Assembly (NCBI GenBank): GCA_944472155.2
Contig: OX235279.1
Coordinates: 61,663,564 to 61,727,563, forward strand
Direction of reading: 5' to 3'
DNA length: 64,000 nucleotides
From: Trichobilharzia szidati
Taxonomy: Eukaryota; Platyhelminthes; Trematoda; Strigeidida; Schistosomatidae
A program made the translations under genes and the position numbers. This document shows, piece by piece, positions 44,823 to 57,520 of the stretch (position 1 is the first letter of the stretch; every line of letters starts with the position of its first letter). Under the pieces are notes generated by a model, which saw nothing but the letters and a program-made list of their open reading frames with translations, searched no databases and was not told where the DNA came from.

Positions 44823-45911
44823 CTAAAAAAGATTAAAATACGTTAGATAAGTCAGGAAGTATTATGTCTCATTTATTTTGACCTGGTAAGTTTAAAACTG
44901 ATTACGTGTTTATTTCTGATGGACCGTAATTTTATAGGCCAAGGCTATGGATTACGATCATGTTTCAGACCTATCATTGTAGTTCCATATAAACCGTATT
45001 GAAAACAGACTTGTGATTTATATTTACTATCTTTTGTAAACTGTTAATATTTTAACTGTTAGCTGCATTACACTAATTCTAATATAATAAAATCAACATA
45101 TCTCAAGAGAGATAAGTTAGTCTGAATTTCAAAGCTGTTTGCTACAAACTTTTATCATATATCATTACTTGCCACTGTGAAAACTGTAAAACTATTGTGA
45201 CCGTGAGACCTCATATGAAATCAAGGTTTATGTGGAGTAATCCAAACTAAAAAGGCGTCATCATTATTAAAATGGGCAACATATGATTCTTTAAGTCTTC
45301 AGAATAATTTTGGTACTTTCCAAAAAAGTAAAGTGAAGAGAAAACTATTGTTCAACCTTCAAGTGTTTGCTACATTCTTCGACGTTTTCTTGGGGTGACA
45401 TTGTTGTAAAAGGATTAAAAAACTCAGTTGCAACAGCACTGAAACTACTGGAATGTGGGTTGCTGGTCCAATATTGTCTCAAATGAACTGTGAAACCGAA
45501 CTTTTCATAATGCCTCAATTTCGTCTCAGTCACTGAGGTCTTACGTGGCTTTCATGTGAATAAATGGAATATAACTGTCAGTCCGCCATCATTACAGTGA
45601 ACTGTTAAAATAGAAAATAAACTAGTTTAGTTGATAAACCTAAAGGTCTACTGCAAATTAGCATATGTCTACTATTGCTGATAAAGGTAGTCCGTCGAGA
45701 TGTTTAAATGCTTATAAAAATATTACTATTCTCTGAAACACTTCTTATTAGCTATCACCGTTTTCCTTGCAAGTATTTCATATTTTTTTGGCTGTTTGAA
45801 TTGTTACCTTCCCTTCGGAAATCAGAAGTGGTGCTCCTGAATGCACTAATTACGAGGAAGTAAGTTTTGAATTTAATAATATTTCGTGTTAACTGGTGAA
45901 AATTAACTTAC

Positions 45912-46105
45912 CAGAACCATAAAGCGATGAGGCGATTGCAGCAGCAGCTGCAGGTCCAACAGGTGTTATTGAGCCTTCACTCACTAGAGAATTTTCACTT
46001 TGATTATCTGCATTCGAATCATTTGATAGTCTTGTCTTCAGAGCATCGGTGCGAAGACTTTTATAAAATGCATGAGCATTTCCGGCCAATTTCATTTCAC
46101 TAGGA
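45912..46105 (-). CDS. Internal exon of the large UNC80-like gene
   Basis: The donor is a clean GTAAGT at 45911. The acceptor is ...CGTAACTTAAG (46106) after a CT-rich stretch; one six bases on (CCTAG) would also keep the frame. One base completes a histidine codon, then it reads PSEMKLAGNAHAFYKSLRTD, ALKTRLSNDSN... and a run of five alanines, AAAAAIASSLYGS. It leaves in phase 1, matching the next exon. The phase agrees at both ends. Confidence 0.68.
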
Positions 46106-46170
46106 CTTAAGTTACGCAAAGAAGTGGAGAAAGTGTTAGGCTTAGAAATAGATATTTCAGGAAAACACAA

Positions 46171-47200
46171 TAGTACGAAGTAGGTAATGATTCGCTTTGT
46201 GTGGGGAATTCATAGAAAAGGTAAGACAAATATGTTGAACAGAAAAAATCTCTCGATATGCAAAGGATAAACAAATCTTTTCATTAAGCATCATTCAAAC
46301 TGTTATTTTTACCACGGCAATCTAAGACACTATATAAGTATTTAAATAGACAAGCTATTTCAGATTCTTAAATACTATCTTTACATGACCATATTCATCC
46401 TGGTCTGTTACGAAAAAGTGACACTATAAGTTAGAGATTCGACGTAACAAATGTGAATCACCAGTTTATATATTTCTTGGAGTTCATCTAACCATTTATA
46501 TCAGTAATTTACAGTAGTTAGAGTGGAAGGTGGATAGAACAATTCACCGAACTTCGTAGTCGTTCTCTAAACAACCAAAAGGGAATATTAAAAAAATTCA
46601 CGTAAGTTCGTTCAAAACAATTCTCAGTGGTACGAATGTTCACTTACTCTTTGGATTTTTATTACTTCAGTTTCCTATGCACTTTTTAAAAACCATTATA
46701 TAGGTTGATTTTCTTCACATTTCTCTCCTTACAACTCATAATAGTAATTAACATTACCCTGCCTGATTTTATATCATTGTACCGATATGAAGTGCAGCAA
46801 CTACGACCAATACAAAATGTTAGGCGATAATTTTTTCCCAGTTCATCTGTCCATTTAATAACTTAACACTATATGATAGAAGTAAAACCAAGGTTTCATC
46901 AGCATTTGGATGCTGTGGTAAAGCTGGAGATCTGAAGATATCTTGCTCAGAATTAGTTGGAATCCACTTATTCAACTGCTAATCTACCTCAGTTTCTTAA
47001 TAAACCATTGTAAATAATCTATTTATTGACAAGATGAAATGACTTGACTAGTGGGGAAGTAAAATTTAGAGTATTTTGTTAATGCGAAATAAACATTTCA
47101 ACGATAACCTGTATTCTTTAACGTCTTCTGTTGCAGTGCACAAACAGATGCAACACATTCTGTTTATCTTTTATTTTATTCCTTTGCGTTTTTTCAGTTG
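46171..47200. other. Intron DNA of the large minus-strand gene
   Basis: AT-rich, with no exon or recognised repeat. It lies between the exons at 46105 and 48059. Confidence 0.5.
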
Positions 47201-47204
47201 AACT

Positions 47205-47370
47205 TAAGGCTGTGAAGTTTCACCACTAGTGGTGTTTTTACGGGATGGGGTCGCGTAACCTCGTGCCTTATACCCAATCCCCCTCTTTGTTGGGCTTGCG
47301 GCCGACAAGAGGGGGGTGGTCAGAGATGTGCGCCGGCCAGGAGTCGAACCCCGTACTATTCTGTTAGGCT
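47205..47370 (-). repeat. tRNA-like SINE related to family 2
   Basis: On + it reads 'gggatggggtcgcgtaacct' and ends 'ccggccaggagtcgaacccc'; on the minus strand the latter gives box B GGGGTTCGACTCC. The layout parallels the family 2 SINEs at 17266 and 61122 ('ggatggggttgctagcctc', then a box B), but the sequences have diverged well apart. It lies within an intron of the large gene. Confidence 0.5.
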
Positions 47371-48058
47371 TCTTCAAATACACACTTAAGTCAATCATGT
47401 GTTATTATTAAGTCACAACTTCTTGATATGGATCAAACACAACAGGTAACTCATTGGCTTGACGTATATTCAAATACGCCTCAGGATCATAATGTATGGC
47501 TATCCTGCTCTAGTTCTGTTTTCCTAGTACAGGAAGAAATAGGAAGTGAAGAACACTCGCTTAAAATATACTTTGTGATAAAGCTTATCTGTTTGTTCAT
47601 ATTTTGTAATGAGTTTCGACTTATTCTCCACTTTATATCATAGTGTATTGCATTTCTGATCATCTACGTAGTAAACTGTTTGTGTTAACATAAGTAAATA
47701 AAGTATTACGAATGCATAGATTGCTTATAGGAAAGGAAATAGAGTTATAGGAGACTGTCAAGAATACGTGTGAAACGAAAATTGTTTCGTTGATCAAGGA
47801 ATGAAGACCACTGAATTTGCTCACTTTACTAAAGGAATTTGAGATCTTGTTGTATAAGAGATGAAACTCCATTGCATAAAGTATGACTGACCTCCAGACG
47901 CTGCCACGAAAAATTAGGGTAACTGTAGTACTGAAACATTTTTTTACAGGCATTTTACTCATAAATTTTGGTACAATCAGTGCTTCTCATAAGCCGAAAT
48001 TCATATAAAAGTATTATAGTTTAAAATATTCTTTTAAAACCCTTCGGTGAAAACTCAC

Positions 48059-48119
48059 TGTGTTCTAGTCCTTCTGTGTCCGGCCTTCTGACTCCTCCTT
48101 ACTAAACTTTCTGCTGAAG
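48059..48119 (-). CDS. Internal 61-bp exon of the large UNC80-like gene
   Basis: Between a TTTTTCCACAG acceptor (48120) and a GTGAGT donor (48058). Two bases join the G left by the exon at 49201-49356 to make alanine, then SAESLVRRSQKAGHRRTRT. Two bases (CA) leave for the next exon. Both phases fit and the basic sequence is consistent with the neighbouring exons. It was too short and split to show up as an ORF. Confidence 0.65.
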
Positions 48120-49200
48120 CTGTGGAAAAAGAATTAAAATTATTTGTTGAAATATATCCCACTTTCAAAACGAAGCGTTTTGTACTCTGAGGATATCTGT
48201 AGAATATACAGAATGAGATTTCTATTTATAGGTAGAACATATATTAACATATGCGTCTTACAATGATGTTATTTCTAATTTTAATAAACAGAGGGGGATT
48301 GACTTGTTTAGCTGAGCAGAGTGGCAATATTAAAGTCTTGAATACAACATAATCGTCGTTTCACCATTCAGGTTGATTCTCTAAGATTTCTGTCATTGCA
48401 ATATCGAGAAATTACGCTCAACACTGCACTAGACAGTCACAATGTATGTCTACCATTCAGCAACTACTTGATGCACTTTAAACAGATAAATGGGTCAGTC
48501 ACAGTTGTGTAGTTTTCGGTAAAAAGGCAACTGGTAGCTGAAAGGTAGTTCCATTTATGAGAGAATTGGGATCAGGAGAGAATTCCATATTTATTCAGTT
48601 TTATTCCAAGAGTTATCAAAAATCTTAAATGTGAGTGACCTTCACACAAAGTGTTATATCACAGGTTAGATTTACAAATCTACTGAATTTGCTGAACTTT
48701 AAAAGTAGACTTTTGTTCTAAACTTGGCATCAAAGAGATCAAGGACTCTTATTGATGATGCGTCAAACTAGAGAGAAGGATTTATTCAATATTTTCCCAT
48801 TCACAGACGTAACCTTTTAAAACAAGGCGTCCTACATCTTACGTTAAGTTTTGAATGAAATGAAAGAATGATGAAATGCTTGTGAATTTTCGCTTCCGAA
48901 GAGACATTTACATTAGACGTAGTAGTCGCACCTGATTCACGAATTTTGCGTAGGATTTTAAAATTAGATTGTTTTGCTTTGTATCAACCTTTTTTGTAAA
49001 ATATAGGATACTGTCCGAAAATTATGCTTGCAAGTCCTCCAAAGTCAGAGTATTCTATCAGATTCTGAATGAAGTTTTAGTTTAGTTAGATTAGCAGCTA
49101 ACAAACAAAATTATCGAATGCAGAGCCTTATGTATGATGGAGAAGATTTGTGGCTCAACCACATCAAAAAGAGCCTTATGTATTTGAGCTTCGTACTTAC

Positions 49201-49356
49201 CAGTTAAGATAGGATCTGTTTGGCTGTAGTCTCGGGTTCTCATTAAAAGACAGCTACCCTCATGAGCGTGAATACGTTTCCGTGGGTTTTGTATTACAAC
49301 AGTTTGTTTGAATTCTTGGTTAATGCTTTTTCTTCCGCGCAACTGTTTGTCCAAAT
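49201..49356 (-). CDS. Internal exon of the large UNC80-like gene
   Basis: The acceptor is TTCATTTTAG (49357), the donor GTAAGT (49200). It completes an asparagine codon and reads LDKQLRGRKSINQEFKQTVV, IQNPRKRIHAHEGSCLLMRT, RDYSQTDPILT, ending in phase 1. The segment is highly polar and basic. Phases match both neighbours. Confidence 0.7.
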
Positions 49357-49559
49357 CTAAAATGAAATTCACATTTACTTTATTTTCGTCCAGGAGAAAT
49401 TAATGTTAATTACAATGATTTTCACTCACTTTGTGAATGCTTGTATATCAAGAAATAATTTTAAGATGAAATATGTCATAAAAGGACAATTTACAGTGTT
49501 TAATTTCAAATTGATGAATGATTGTTCGTGATGAATAAGTCCGTACAGTTAACGTGTTT

Positions 49560-50130
49560 TCAGTTACTTATATTATTATCATTCCCTTGGGTTCCGTGTG
49601 GGACATAGGACTTCAACAACACATCTCCACTTCAATCTATTTTCTGCCGTCCTCTTCAGCTGGGTCCACGATTGCCAAAACTTTCATCTCTTCCTCACAC
49701 GATCTCCATGTCACCCTCGGATGACCCACTCATCACTTCCCATTTGGATTCCACTCGAGTGATGGCCTGGCACGCGATTTCATTTAACGGTCTCCTCAAT
49801 GTATGCCCGGTCCATCTTCATTTTCTTCTACATATTTGTTGAGTAGTCGGCTCGTGGTTGGTTCGCTGCCAGAGTTTCTTGTTACTTATTCTTTCTGGCT
49901 GGCCATTTGATCTTCAGTATGGAGCCAGCGAAGACAACTGTTGATGAAAGTCTGCAACCTGTTGGAAATCCTTTTCGCGACACGCACTGCAAGTTCCTAA
50001 CCCGTATAGAAGAACTGACTGACTTCACATTTGTGTTGAAAAACCGAATCTTATTCTTTATACTGTGGAGTTCAGAAGATTTCCAAACTGTTACTTATAT
50101 TACTATGGGGGGGGAAATTAAGTATTTTCT
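49560..50130 (-). pseudogene. 3' end of an RTE/SR2-like LINE in an intron
   Basis: On the minus strand: ELHSIKNKIRFFNTNVKSV (the KxRIFNTNVKSVLLYG block), then LQTFINSCLRW, LLNKYVEENEDG, PSLEWNPNGK, HPRVTWRSCEEEMK, ending in (ATA)n at about 49570. This is the C-terminal block order of SR2-type RTE elements, through several shifts and stops. It lies in sense orientation in the intron between the exons at 49201-49356 and 50564-50864. Confidence 0.75.
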
Positions 50131-50563
50131 ATATTCCATTCAGTATCCTGCATCACTACTTAGAAAACCTTCTCTGATATGACAGTTTTACGCATTTGAT
50201 TGATTACTAGATAGTCTTTGTGTCGCAAACTGGCATCACATGAAGGGTTATCTGGAAAAACATCTGCCTGCGAAAGATAAAATATGCGAATTGACCAACT
50301 ATCATAAACTAGGACAGTTGAACCTAGTAATGAGTACTCCTGACATACATCAGTCTCAAGTGGGAATTTTCTTCGTACTAAATGATCTTCAAATACTTCA
50401 AATTGCAAACTAAGCAAATTATTTTGTTACTCGGATACATTTTCTCTTTGGATAATCATCCTACTTGTGAGTAGCTGCAACAATCCTTATAAACTTACGC
50501 AACCAGAAAAATTTAGCTAAAACGGAAAATAATAAATTGAAGAGCCAAAAAAATATCACTCAC

Positions 50564-50864
50564 TTGAGATCCCAATAATATTTTCTTCACGATAATCTAT
50601 GCTGCACGTAGAATCCGATGTAACTGAAGCTAAAACATGCAATCTTGGCCTTTGGTTTGCATGGTCTTTGGAAGGCATTTTATGTGAAGACTTATGCGTG
50701 TGTTCACTGGCGTCCTTCGAAACCATTTTAGTTAGTTTGGCATGTTTATTACTACGAGCAGAAACAGAAGTGGTATTATCTGATGAGCGTAAGCGACGCA
50801 GTGAATCGTGCAAACTTGATGTTCTCGGGGGAGTTATTTCACGATAAGTTCTTTTACTGAAAAC
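50564..50864 (-). CDS. Internal exon of the large UNC80-like gene
   Basis: It starts after CGTACAG (50865) in phase 0 and reads VFSKRTYREITPPRTSSLHD, SLRRLRSSDNTTSVSARSNK and on to DYREENIIGIS. It leaves one base before a GTGAGT donor at 50563. Ser, Lys, His and Arg dominate, typical of a disordered, possibly phosphorylated linker. The phase agrees with 53412-53567 upstream and 49201-49356 downstream. Confidence 0.7.
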
Positions 50865-50899
50865 CTGTACGTCAGGTGTAAGGGAGCGAAAAAGAAAAA

Positions 50900-52265
50900 G
50901 AAGTTAATTTAGAATTCGAGGTAGGTCTGATGTTATGTCAATAATGCAACTTTTAGTATAACACCTAAGTTACATTATATTATGATTATTATTCGTCCCT
51001 TGTGTTCCATTTCACTCTATTCGCTGGCTCCACAACTGCCCAACTCGTCACTTTCTATTCGGGTTCCATTCAAGTGCCTGGTGAGCGTTATCACTCAATG
51101 GCCTGAAATTACATAACTTATCACTATTGGCTAGTAATCTTCTCAATGCTGTTGATACAACTAATAGCGAACCATTCAGTCAGAACAAAGGAGTCATATA
51201 TTTGTTAATTGGCTATATGTTTAAATTAATAAAATGTTTATCTAAACTGGATATTTCTCTCATAATTGGCTTAAAACCTATTTCCGATCCCACACTAAGA
51301 AATTATTAGAGAAATTAGAGCAGGGTCTACACATGCTTTACAAGATGGCTGTAAACTATTTCCCTGTGTGGTTGGTTTATAGGTAGAATACTATTCTTTA
51401 GTTAACCCAGAAAACCTACTACAGTGTTTACATATATAACAGGAACAGAATAAACGAGGTCACTTAGGTAAGTAGCTGTACTATGTATATATTCCAATGA
51501 CATAATCAGTTGTAATCCACTAACTAACCTGTATTAATTATGAATCCTAGTGATACTAGTTTTAGGCCTGGTTTCATTTTATTATTACTTAGTGATAGTC
51601 CTCAACTATTTGTTAAGAGCATCTATGATGACAATTATTATGCAGAAAGTTTCAAGTCTAACTCAAACAGCAAATTAGTCTTTCAAGTCACTCTAAAAAT
51701 CAGAATATGATTCATGATTGATAGATCAACGTAGAACTATATGCAAAAGTTCATCTATTCATACTATCTCTCTTCAGAACACGAAAAAGGGGATAGAAGT
51801 GATAGTCCAACAGATGATCATGATAATGAATGCAGAGTAAAAGAGTATGTTCAAAAATTCGAATATTATAAAGAGTGAAAATATAGTGCGACTATTGTTA
51901 GTGATTTTTTAAACGTCTCAAGGGATATCCGGGAACCAGTCCTTATAATCCCAGAGACTTCAGATAGACATTCATCTATTTACATGGTTCTGATCATCAG
52001 CTACAAACTTCACATATTGACAAACCACTTTGTGTCGGTAAAAGTTTGAGCATTGTCTTTCGGTTTGATTACAAACCTAATTTTGCTTCAGCTAGCATTG
52101 TTAGTGTTAGTCTAGGAAAGTGGTAGCCTATTATTATATGAAACATACCCCGACCAGATTATCCATCAGCTCAAAAACTGATTCCCTTTTTAATTCACCA
52201 CTCTGAGTCTAATCCAAACGTTATGTATCATCTCGAACATCCCAAAGTAATCAAAGATACTAAGC
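50900..52265. other. Intron DNA, nothing recognised
   Basis: Part of the intron between exons at 50864 and 53412. A few 'attattattcgtccc' and 'ttccattcaagtgcctgg' pieces near 50.98-51.1 kb resemble the RTE 3' end at 49.6 kb, in the same orientation, so a small RTE scrap is possible. Confidence 0.35.
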
Positions 52266-52589
52266 TGTCTACTAGTCAAGTTGATAGACAGTAATTTACG
52301 TCAATGTTTACGTTCTCAAGATTTGTCGTGAGACAATATGAACAAAGATTGATTCAAAACCGACTACAGCAGACTTTGCGTAGGCGGATACAGTTAACAT
52401 ATAGATGATCTGACATTCAAGAAACAGTCACAAAGAGATGAAAGATTGACTTTAAGTGAGAAACAACCAATCAGAAGACTGTGTTTGTTTGCTTAACTAA
52501 TCTATAATAATGTGCATGAAAATATATAAATATGCTTTGATTTCCTTAATAAACGATCTGTTACCTGGCCCTTGTCTTCTGTTGTTACA
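52266..52589 (-). repeat. Dispersed repeat, possible solo LTR (copy 2)
   Basis: Reverse-orientation partner of 8946-9269. On the minus strand it starts TGTAACAACAG and ends TAGTAGACA. The copies differ by scattered substitutions and are easy to align along their full length. It sits in an intron of the large gene, antisense to copy 1. Confidence 0.55.
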
Positions 52590-53411
52590 GTAGTAGTATA
52601 ACTAACTGATTTTATATTCGGTATCACCGTTTGATCAGGACCGATGGAATGATTTTCTCCTGGGACGTGTTATATGACTGAAACAAGCAAACTCCCTTTC
52701 ATGTGTTTTACTTTAAGAACAAAACTCCAAAATAAGCAGGGAACGCAGTTCATATTTGTGTTATGAGGAAATGTTATTCATAGCTTTTTAAAATTGATGC
52801 TAGAGAATCTCTCTGTAGTTTAGTTTCGTATGTGTTAATATACATCACGTTATACCCTATCTAAATAGGTTAGTTGGATTTTCCGAAATGTTATTGTAAG
52901 GATGCGAAATAAATTTAACACCAACTAAGATAACTATTCCAGTAACTCAATCTTCATAGTTAGAGGGGAATACACGTATTCACCCTACCTATGTTTTGAT
53001 AATAGACAGAAACATAAAAGAAACTAACCAGTCATTCAACCTATTCTTCAAGTATTGTAGAGACACCTATATTAAGGTAGTTGAACTATAAATATTAAGT
53101 ATTTTAACGTCACACTGATATATCACAAGCTTACTAGACAAGTCAATGTGTTATAACACTTAATGGTTTCTACATACAGCAGCCATCTCCAACATCATAT
53201 AGTCTCGTCTAAGAGTATCGTGGTATTTATGAATTCAAAGACAACTCCAGCTGAAGTTGTCTGTAAAGAACAACCATACAATCACAGTCGTGAAGTGTTG
53301 TCCTTATATTCTTCGTGGTGAACGTAAGCAAACGAAATTCAATGTTCACTGTCCATGTAAAGATTTATATTTTGATTCTTATGTAACTAAATAAATAAAG
53401 GTAAACTATAC

Positions 53412-53567
53412 CTTGATATCAGAATTGATCATTTGAAGTTCATTTGAGAGATTTCTTAAAACAGAAGCGATAGTTTGTGGAATAGGCAAATGTAACCCAA
53501 TTAATTTTTGGTTGACAATCTGCTGATATGCTTGTTCTCCTTGAGTTGCACATTGGAGCAACGCCAT
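53412..53567 (-). CDS. Internal exon of the large UNC80-like gene
   Basis: A phase-0 exon of exactly 52 codons between a TTTACAG acceptor (53568) and a GTATAG donor (53411). It reads MALLQCATQGEQAYQQIVNQ, KLIGLHLPIPQTIASVLRNL, SNELQMINSDIK. The sequence looks like an amphipathic helical repeat. The methionine is internal and not a start, as the upstream exon ends in phase 0 with FIRFK. Confidence 0.75.
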
Positions 53568-53857
53568 CTGTAAAGTATTAAAGGTTAGAGAAATTTAAAG
53601 AGATTCACAATATAGGCTAAAATAAAAGAAAGGGATATTCACAAGACTTATTTTTGCCTTTTGGAATTCAGTTTCAGCCTACAGTTTCTCCACGACAGTT
53701 TATAAACACATAATGCTGTTTTAGTCGTCATTTTAAATTGTACCATATCACCGTCTTGAATTAGAAAATCAAGACTTAGAAGTAGTCGCGTTCACAGAGA
53801 ATAAGATTTTAGCTCAGAAAAGCTGTTTTTGTCCGAATATAATGTATACTTAGTCAT

Positions 53858-53859
<2 letters not shown>

Positions 53860-53906
<47 letters not shown>
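53860..53906. repeat. (TA)n microsatellite
   Basis: About 23 uninterrupted TA units in an intron of the large gene. It is a likely length-polymorphic site. Confidence 0.95.
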
Positions 53907-53907
<1 letters not shown>

Positions 53908-54434
53908 CTGTCTTTATTGCTTTCTTCAACAGCTAGTGAAATAAAGACTCATACGCTACTTCATATATGAATTTTGTCATTAACGGAGTTCTGTGCGCAG
54001 AAATAGGAAATCTTCATAACTTTACAAGACCATTTTATTCACCTATTGCGATGAAGGAAGTTAAACTCCAATACCAAACTGTTAGCTGATATTATCCAGC
54101 AAAATAATTATGGAAGCATCAGTAAAGTTACTGAATTAAACAGTATCAACCAATGCAACACAGCCCTTACCTTCTCTCATTATAAGGCTAGAGAACGCAT
54201 CACAACACGGAAATCTTTTGTTATTATCAAGGCAATCATACGCTGAGCTAAGCGATATTCTATTTCCTCTTTATATTACTAAGCTTAGGAAGTTTTCCTT
54301 TTTTTACACTTGTTAAAGGGTACATTTTATTCTGAGGTAATCACCACTAGCTGTTTACTGTCGATATCATCGTTATTATTCCTACTGATTATTAATGAAC
54401 ATGATGTCAGAACTCAGTATTAGAGCATGTAATA

Positions 54435-57400
54435 GGGCGCGACCGATAGCTGCTACCTTGACGTGGTGGTCGGGCTTGCATATCGCAATGACCTAACAAG
54501 CTACACTGGCTGGAACTACTGTTCCTGCAGGCCCTACCATACCAGGAAGGTTGTTAGGATAGCGATTAGACTAAAAGCAGTTACCGGAATGGTGTGAGAA
54601 TTTTTTACACTATGCTGGGGGTCTGTGCGCGAAGTTGTACTGCTGGAAAACAAGGGTGTAACAGCAGTAAGGTGTTTCCCTCAGATGACCAGCTATGCTG
54701 TCTCTCCACTCTGGAGAGAGCGGGTTAGAAAAGGTCGAGCCCAACAGTTGTACATCCCGACTTACCATAAGGTGGTCCGTAACCGGCGGTAAATTTACTA
54801 ATACGGAAACAATCCAAGAAACCAGTTTATACAGGCCGTGTGTAGCCGGCTTCAAGCAGTTGTCCCCTGGGCTCTGCGGTTACGCAACACTAACCCTCTT
54901 TCTGTTTCAGGTACTCGAAGAATCAATCAACTTCCACGGTGTGGGCAGCCGGGAAGTAACAACCGCCCACACACTTCCAAAAGCACACGAAGCATTCCTG
55001 AGCATCATTCTTCTGTACCCACCTCACCATCATCTCACTTACCTATTACAGTCGGTACTATTCTTCAGGCTAGTGAGTCATCTTCACATCACTCTGTGAC
55101 CACAAACAACGATGAGAGTAATAGAAACAGCCTCTTAAAGCTGCGTCGCCAACTTTGTATAGAAGCATTCAACGTCAGGACCCTCTGCCAAATTGGACAA
55201 CAAGCATCACTAGCAAGAACTCTGGCATTTCGAGCCATGGATGTATGTTGTGTTTCGGAGACACGCATACAAGACCCGAGTATGGTCATTCACTTAACCC
55301 CACCAGGCCAACAAGGTGAATGTGCTGTAAGAGCTGGTAATACTCTAAAAACAAAAGTTAGCAAGAGCCAGTGGATTTCCACTACCGCATCCGAACTGAT
55401 TGACGCAAGAAGACTGATTCTGGCGAGCTCCGAACATGATGAGGAGCGGGTGCTGCTCAAATGCAAACTAACAAGAAGTCTTCGTAACTACTGTGAACAG
55501 TGGTGAGCGACAAAAGCGAAAGAAATGGAAAAGGCATCGGCGATAGGTAAAGCAGACAACTATTTAAACTTATCAGGGAAACAGATGTTAAAGCGCTAAT
55601 GATAAGTGAAACAATCTCCGAGAAAAACGGCACCATAATTAGCTCCCAAAGTAGACTACTAGAACGTTGAAAAGAACACTTTGAGCAGCAATTTAATTAG
55701 TCTACGGCCTCACATACACACCCAACACTTCCCTGAATGGGATATAAACACAGGTCCACCGTCTCTAACTGAGTTTACAACGGCTGTCGCTAGTCGGAAA
55801 AGGGGCAAGGCAGCGGAACTTGATGGAATGACTTCAGAGGTGTTTAAGGGTGATGGAGACGGTTTATTGTCTGTGTTAACTAAGGTACTGGGAATCAGAG
55901 ACAATCCTGTCTGGCAGGTTTAAGTCATGGATTATCCCGACATACAAGAAGGGAGACAAGTCTTCCTGGGATGGTCACAGGGGTATCAGCTTGACCAATA
56001 TGGTATCTAAAGTTCTAGGCTCAATAATCATGTGTAGACTAAGTGGTGCTCTGGAGGGGCAAATACGAGAGAACCAGGCAGGCTTTAGACCAGGAAGAGA
56101 GTGTATTGATCATATCTTCACCCTTCGACAATTACTCTGGAACATAGGTATACTTACCGGCGTTCAACAATAGTCATATTTCTTGACCTGAAAGTGGCAT
56201 TCAATTCCGTCTACCGAGAGGTAGTATGGCAATGTTTGATTGTGAAGGGAATTCCGAGAAAAAACATCACACTGATCAAGGCACTCTACATGAACTCATG
56301 CAGTCAGCCAGGTGAGAGCCTACGGAGAGTTGTCATCTGACAAGTGTGGTGACAACCAGTGGTGTCCGTCAGGGTTGTCCACTATCCCCATTTCTGTTTA
56401 ATTCCATAACAGATATCGTACTAATGGACTCAACTCTAACTAACTTCAGAGACTCAAGGATTGACTTGTTACCAAGGAATAATCTCTTCAACTGAGAATA
56501 TGCAGTTGATATAGTCCTCCCTCCTAGGTGAAGACGCTGACAAAAGGCAGAGTCTTCTGGACACCTTGAGCTTCAATCTTCGAATGTTTGGCATGTGATC
56601 CGCTCCTGTCAAATGCAAGATGATGTTACAGGACTGGACTAAATTGACCCCAAGCTTAGAAGTAGGGAGTGAAGTGGTAGAGCACGTTGATCACTTCACT
56701 TATTTAGGAAGTTGCATCAGCCCCAACGGGCTGATCGCTGACGGAATCTCAGCACAGATACAGAAGGCTCGTTTCGCATATGCCAGTTTACGCCGTCTCT
56801 GGCGTAGACGTGATATCCAGCTGGCTATCGACTACAGGACGTCTGTCCTTCTCAGCAGTCCTCTCTGTCCTCCTTTATGGCTGTGAGTGAGACCTGGCCA
56901 TTGAGAGTTGAAGACAGGGAAAGGCTAGCCGTCTTTGATCAGAGGTGCCTGTGTTTCATCTCCCGTGTGAAGTGGTATAATAGGGCGAGCAATATTGAGG
57001 TTACGCTTCGGACGAATGCTAGGTAAGGAGGGGAAATCAATCGACGAGGCTGTGAAGCTACATCGACTGAGATGTTTAGGACATGTGTTACGTATGCCTA
57101 GTCATCGCCTTCCTCGACGGGCAATGTTAGCTGACATAGGGTCAGGTTGGGAAATAGCCAGTGGTGGTCAAACCAAAACATGACATCAGTCAATGAAATT
57201 CACAACTGTTAGTTTAAGCCACGTAGGAAGGTGTAGACTTCCTGGTTGGGGTCCTCGGGACGGCGAAAACCAATGAAGGCTGGAGACAATTGGTGATATG
57301 GCTCAAAATCGTTCTCAATGGCTGGCGCAGATGCACCCACTCCTTGTGACTTTTAATACCCAATAAAACTATATTGTTCTTCGTTATTACTATTCCTTTG

Positions 57401-57520
57401 TCTCACACCTCCGTTTACTGTCTATATTATGCATTTCTTTTACTTTCTTCTCTTCCTTTGTGTGCTACATGGAGTGTGGCGACTTGAACTGCCGCACATC
57501 GGTGCGAAGTTCTATGTTGA
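54435..57520 (+). pseudogene. APE-type LINE, nearly full length but internally deleted and frameshifted
   Basis: In order: a 5' region starting near 'gctaccttgacgtggtggtc'; an endonuclease start with IEAFNVRTLCQIGQQASLAR and MDVCCVSETRIQDPS (APE fold, catalytic Glu of SETR) that stops short, most of the nuclease being deleted; a TRSLRNYCEQWWATKAKEME linker; then RT with RGKAAELDGMTSEVF, RENQAGFRPGRECIDHIFTL, VVFLDLKVAFNSVYREV (motif A), a GVRQGCP-like block out of frame, and YAVD-like motif C remnants. Next come PVKCKMMLQDW, HFTYLGSCISPNGLIADGIS, a SETWPLRVEDRERLAVFD block and KLHRLRCLGHVLRMPSHRLP. The 3' UTR holds 'tgtgctacatggagtgtgg'. It lies antisense in the intron between exons 53412-53567 and 58852-59050. 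It is related to RTE-like trematode elements; the exact clade is uncertain. Confidence 0.85.

Noticed and set aside
47660..47962. LINE RT fragment on -
   Set aside because: The sequence SVWRSVILYAMEF loosely recalls an RT tail, but no second block confirms it.
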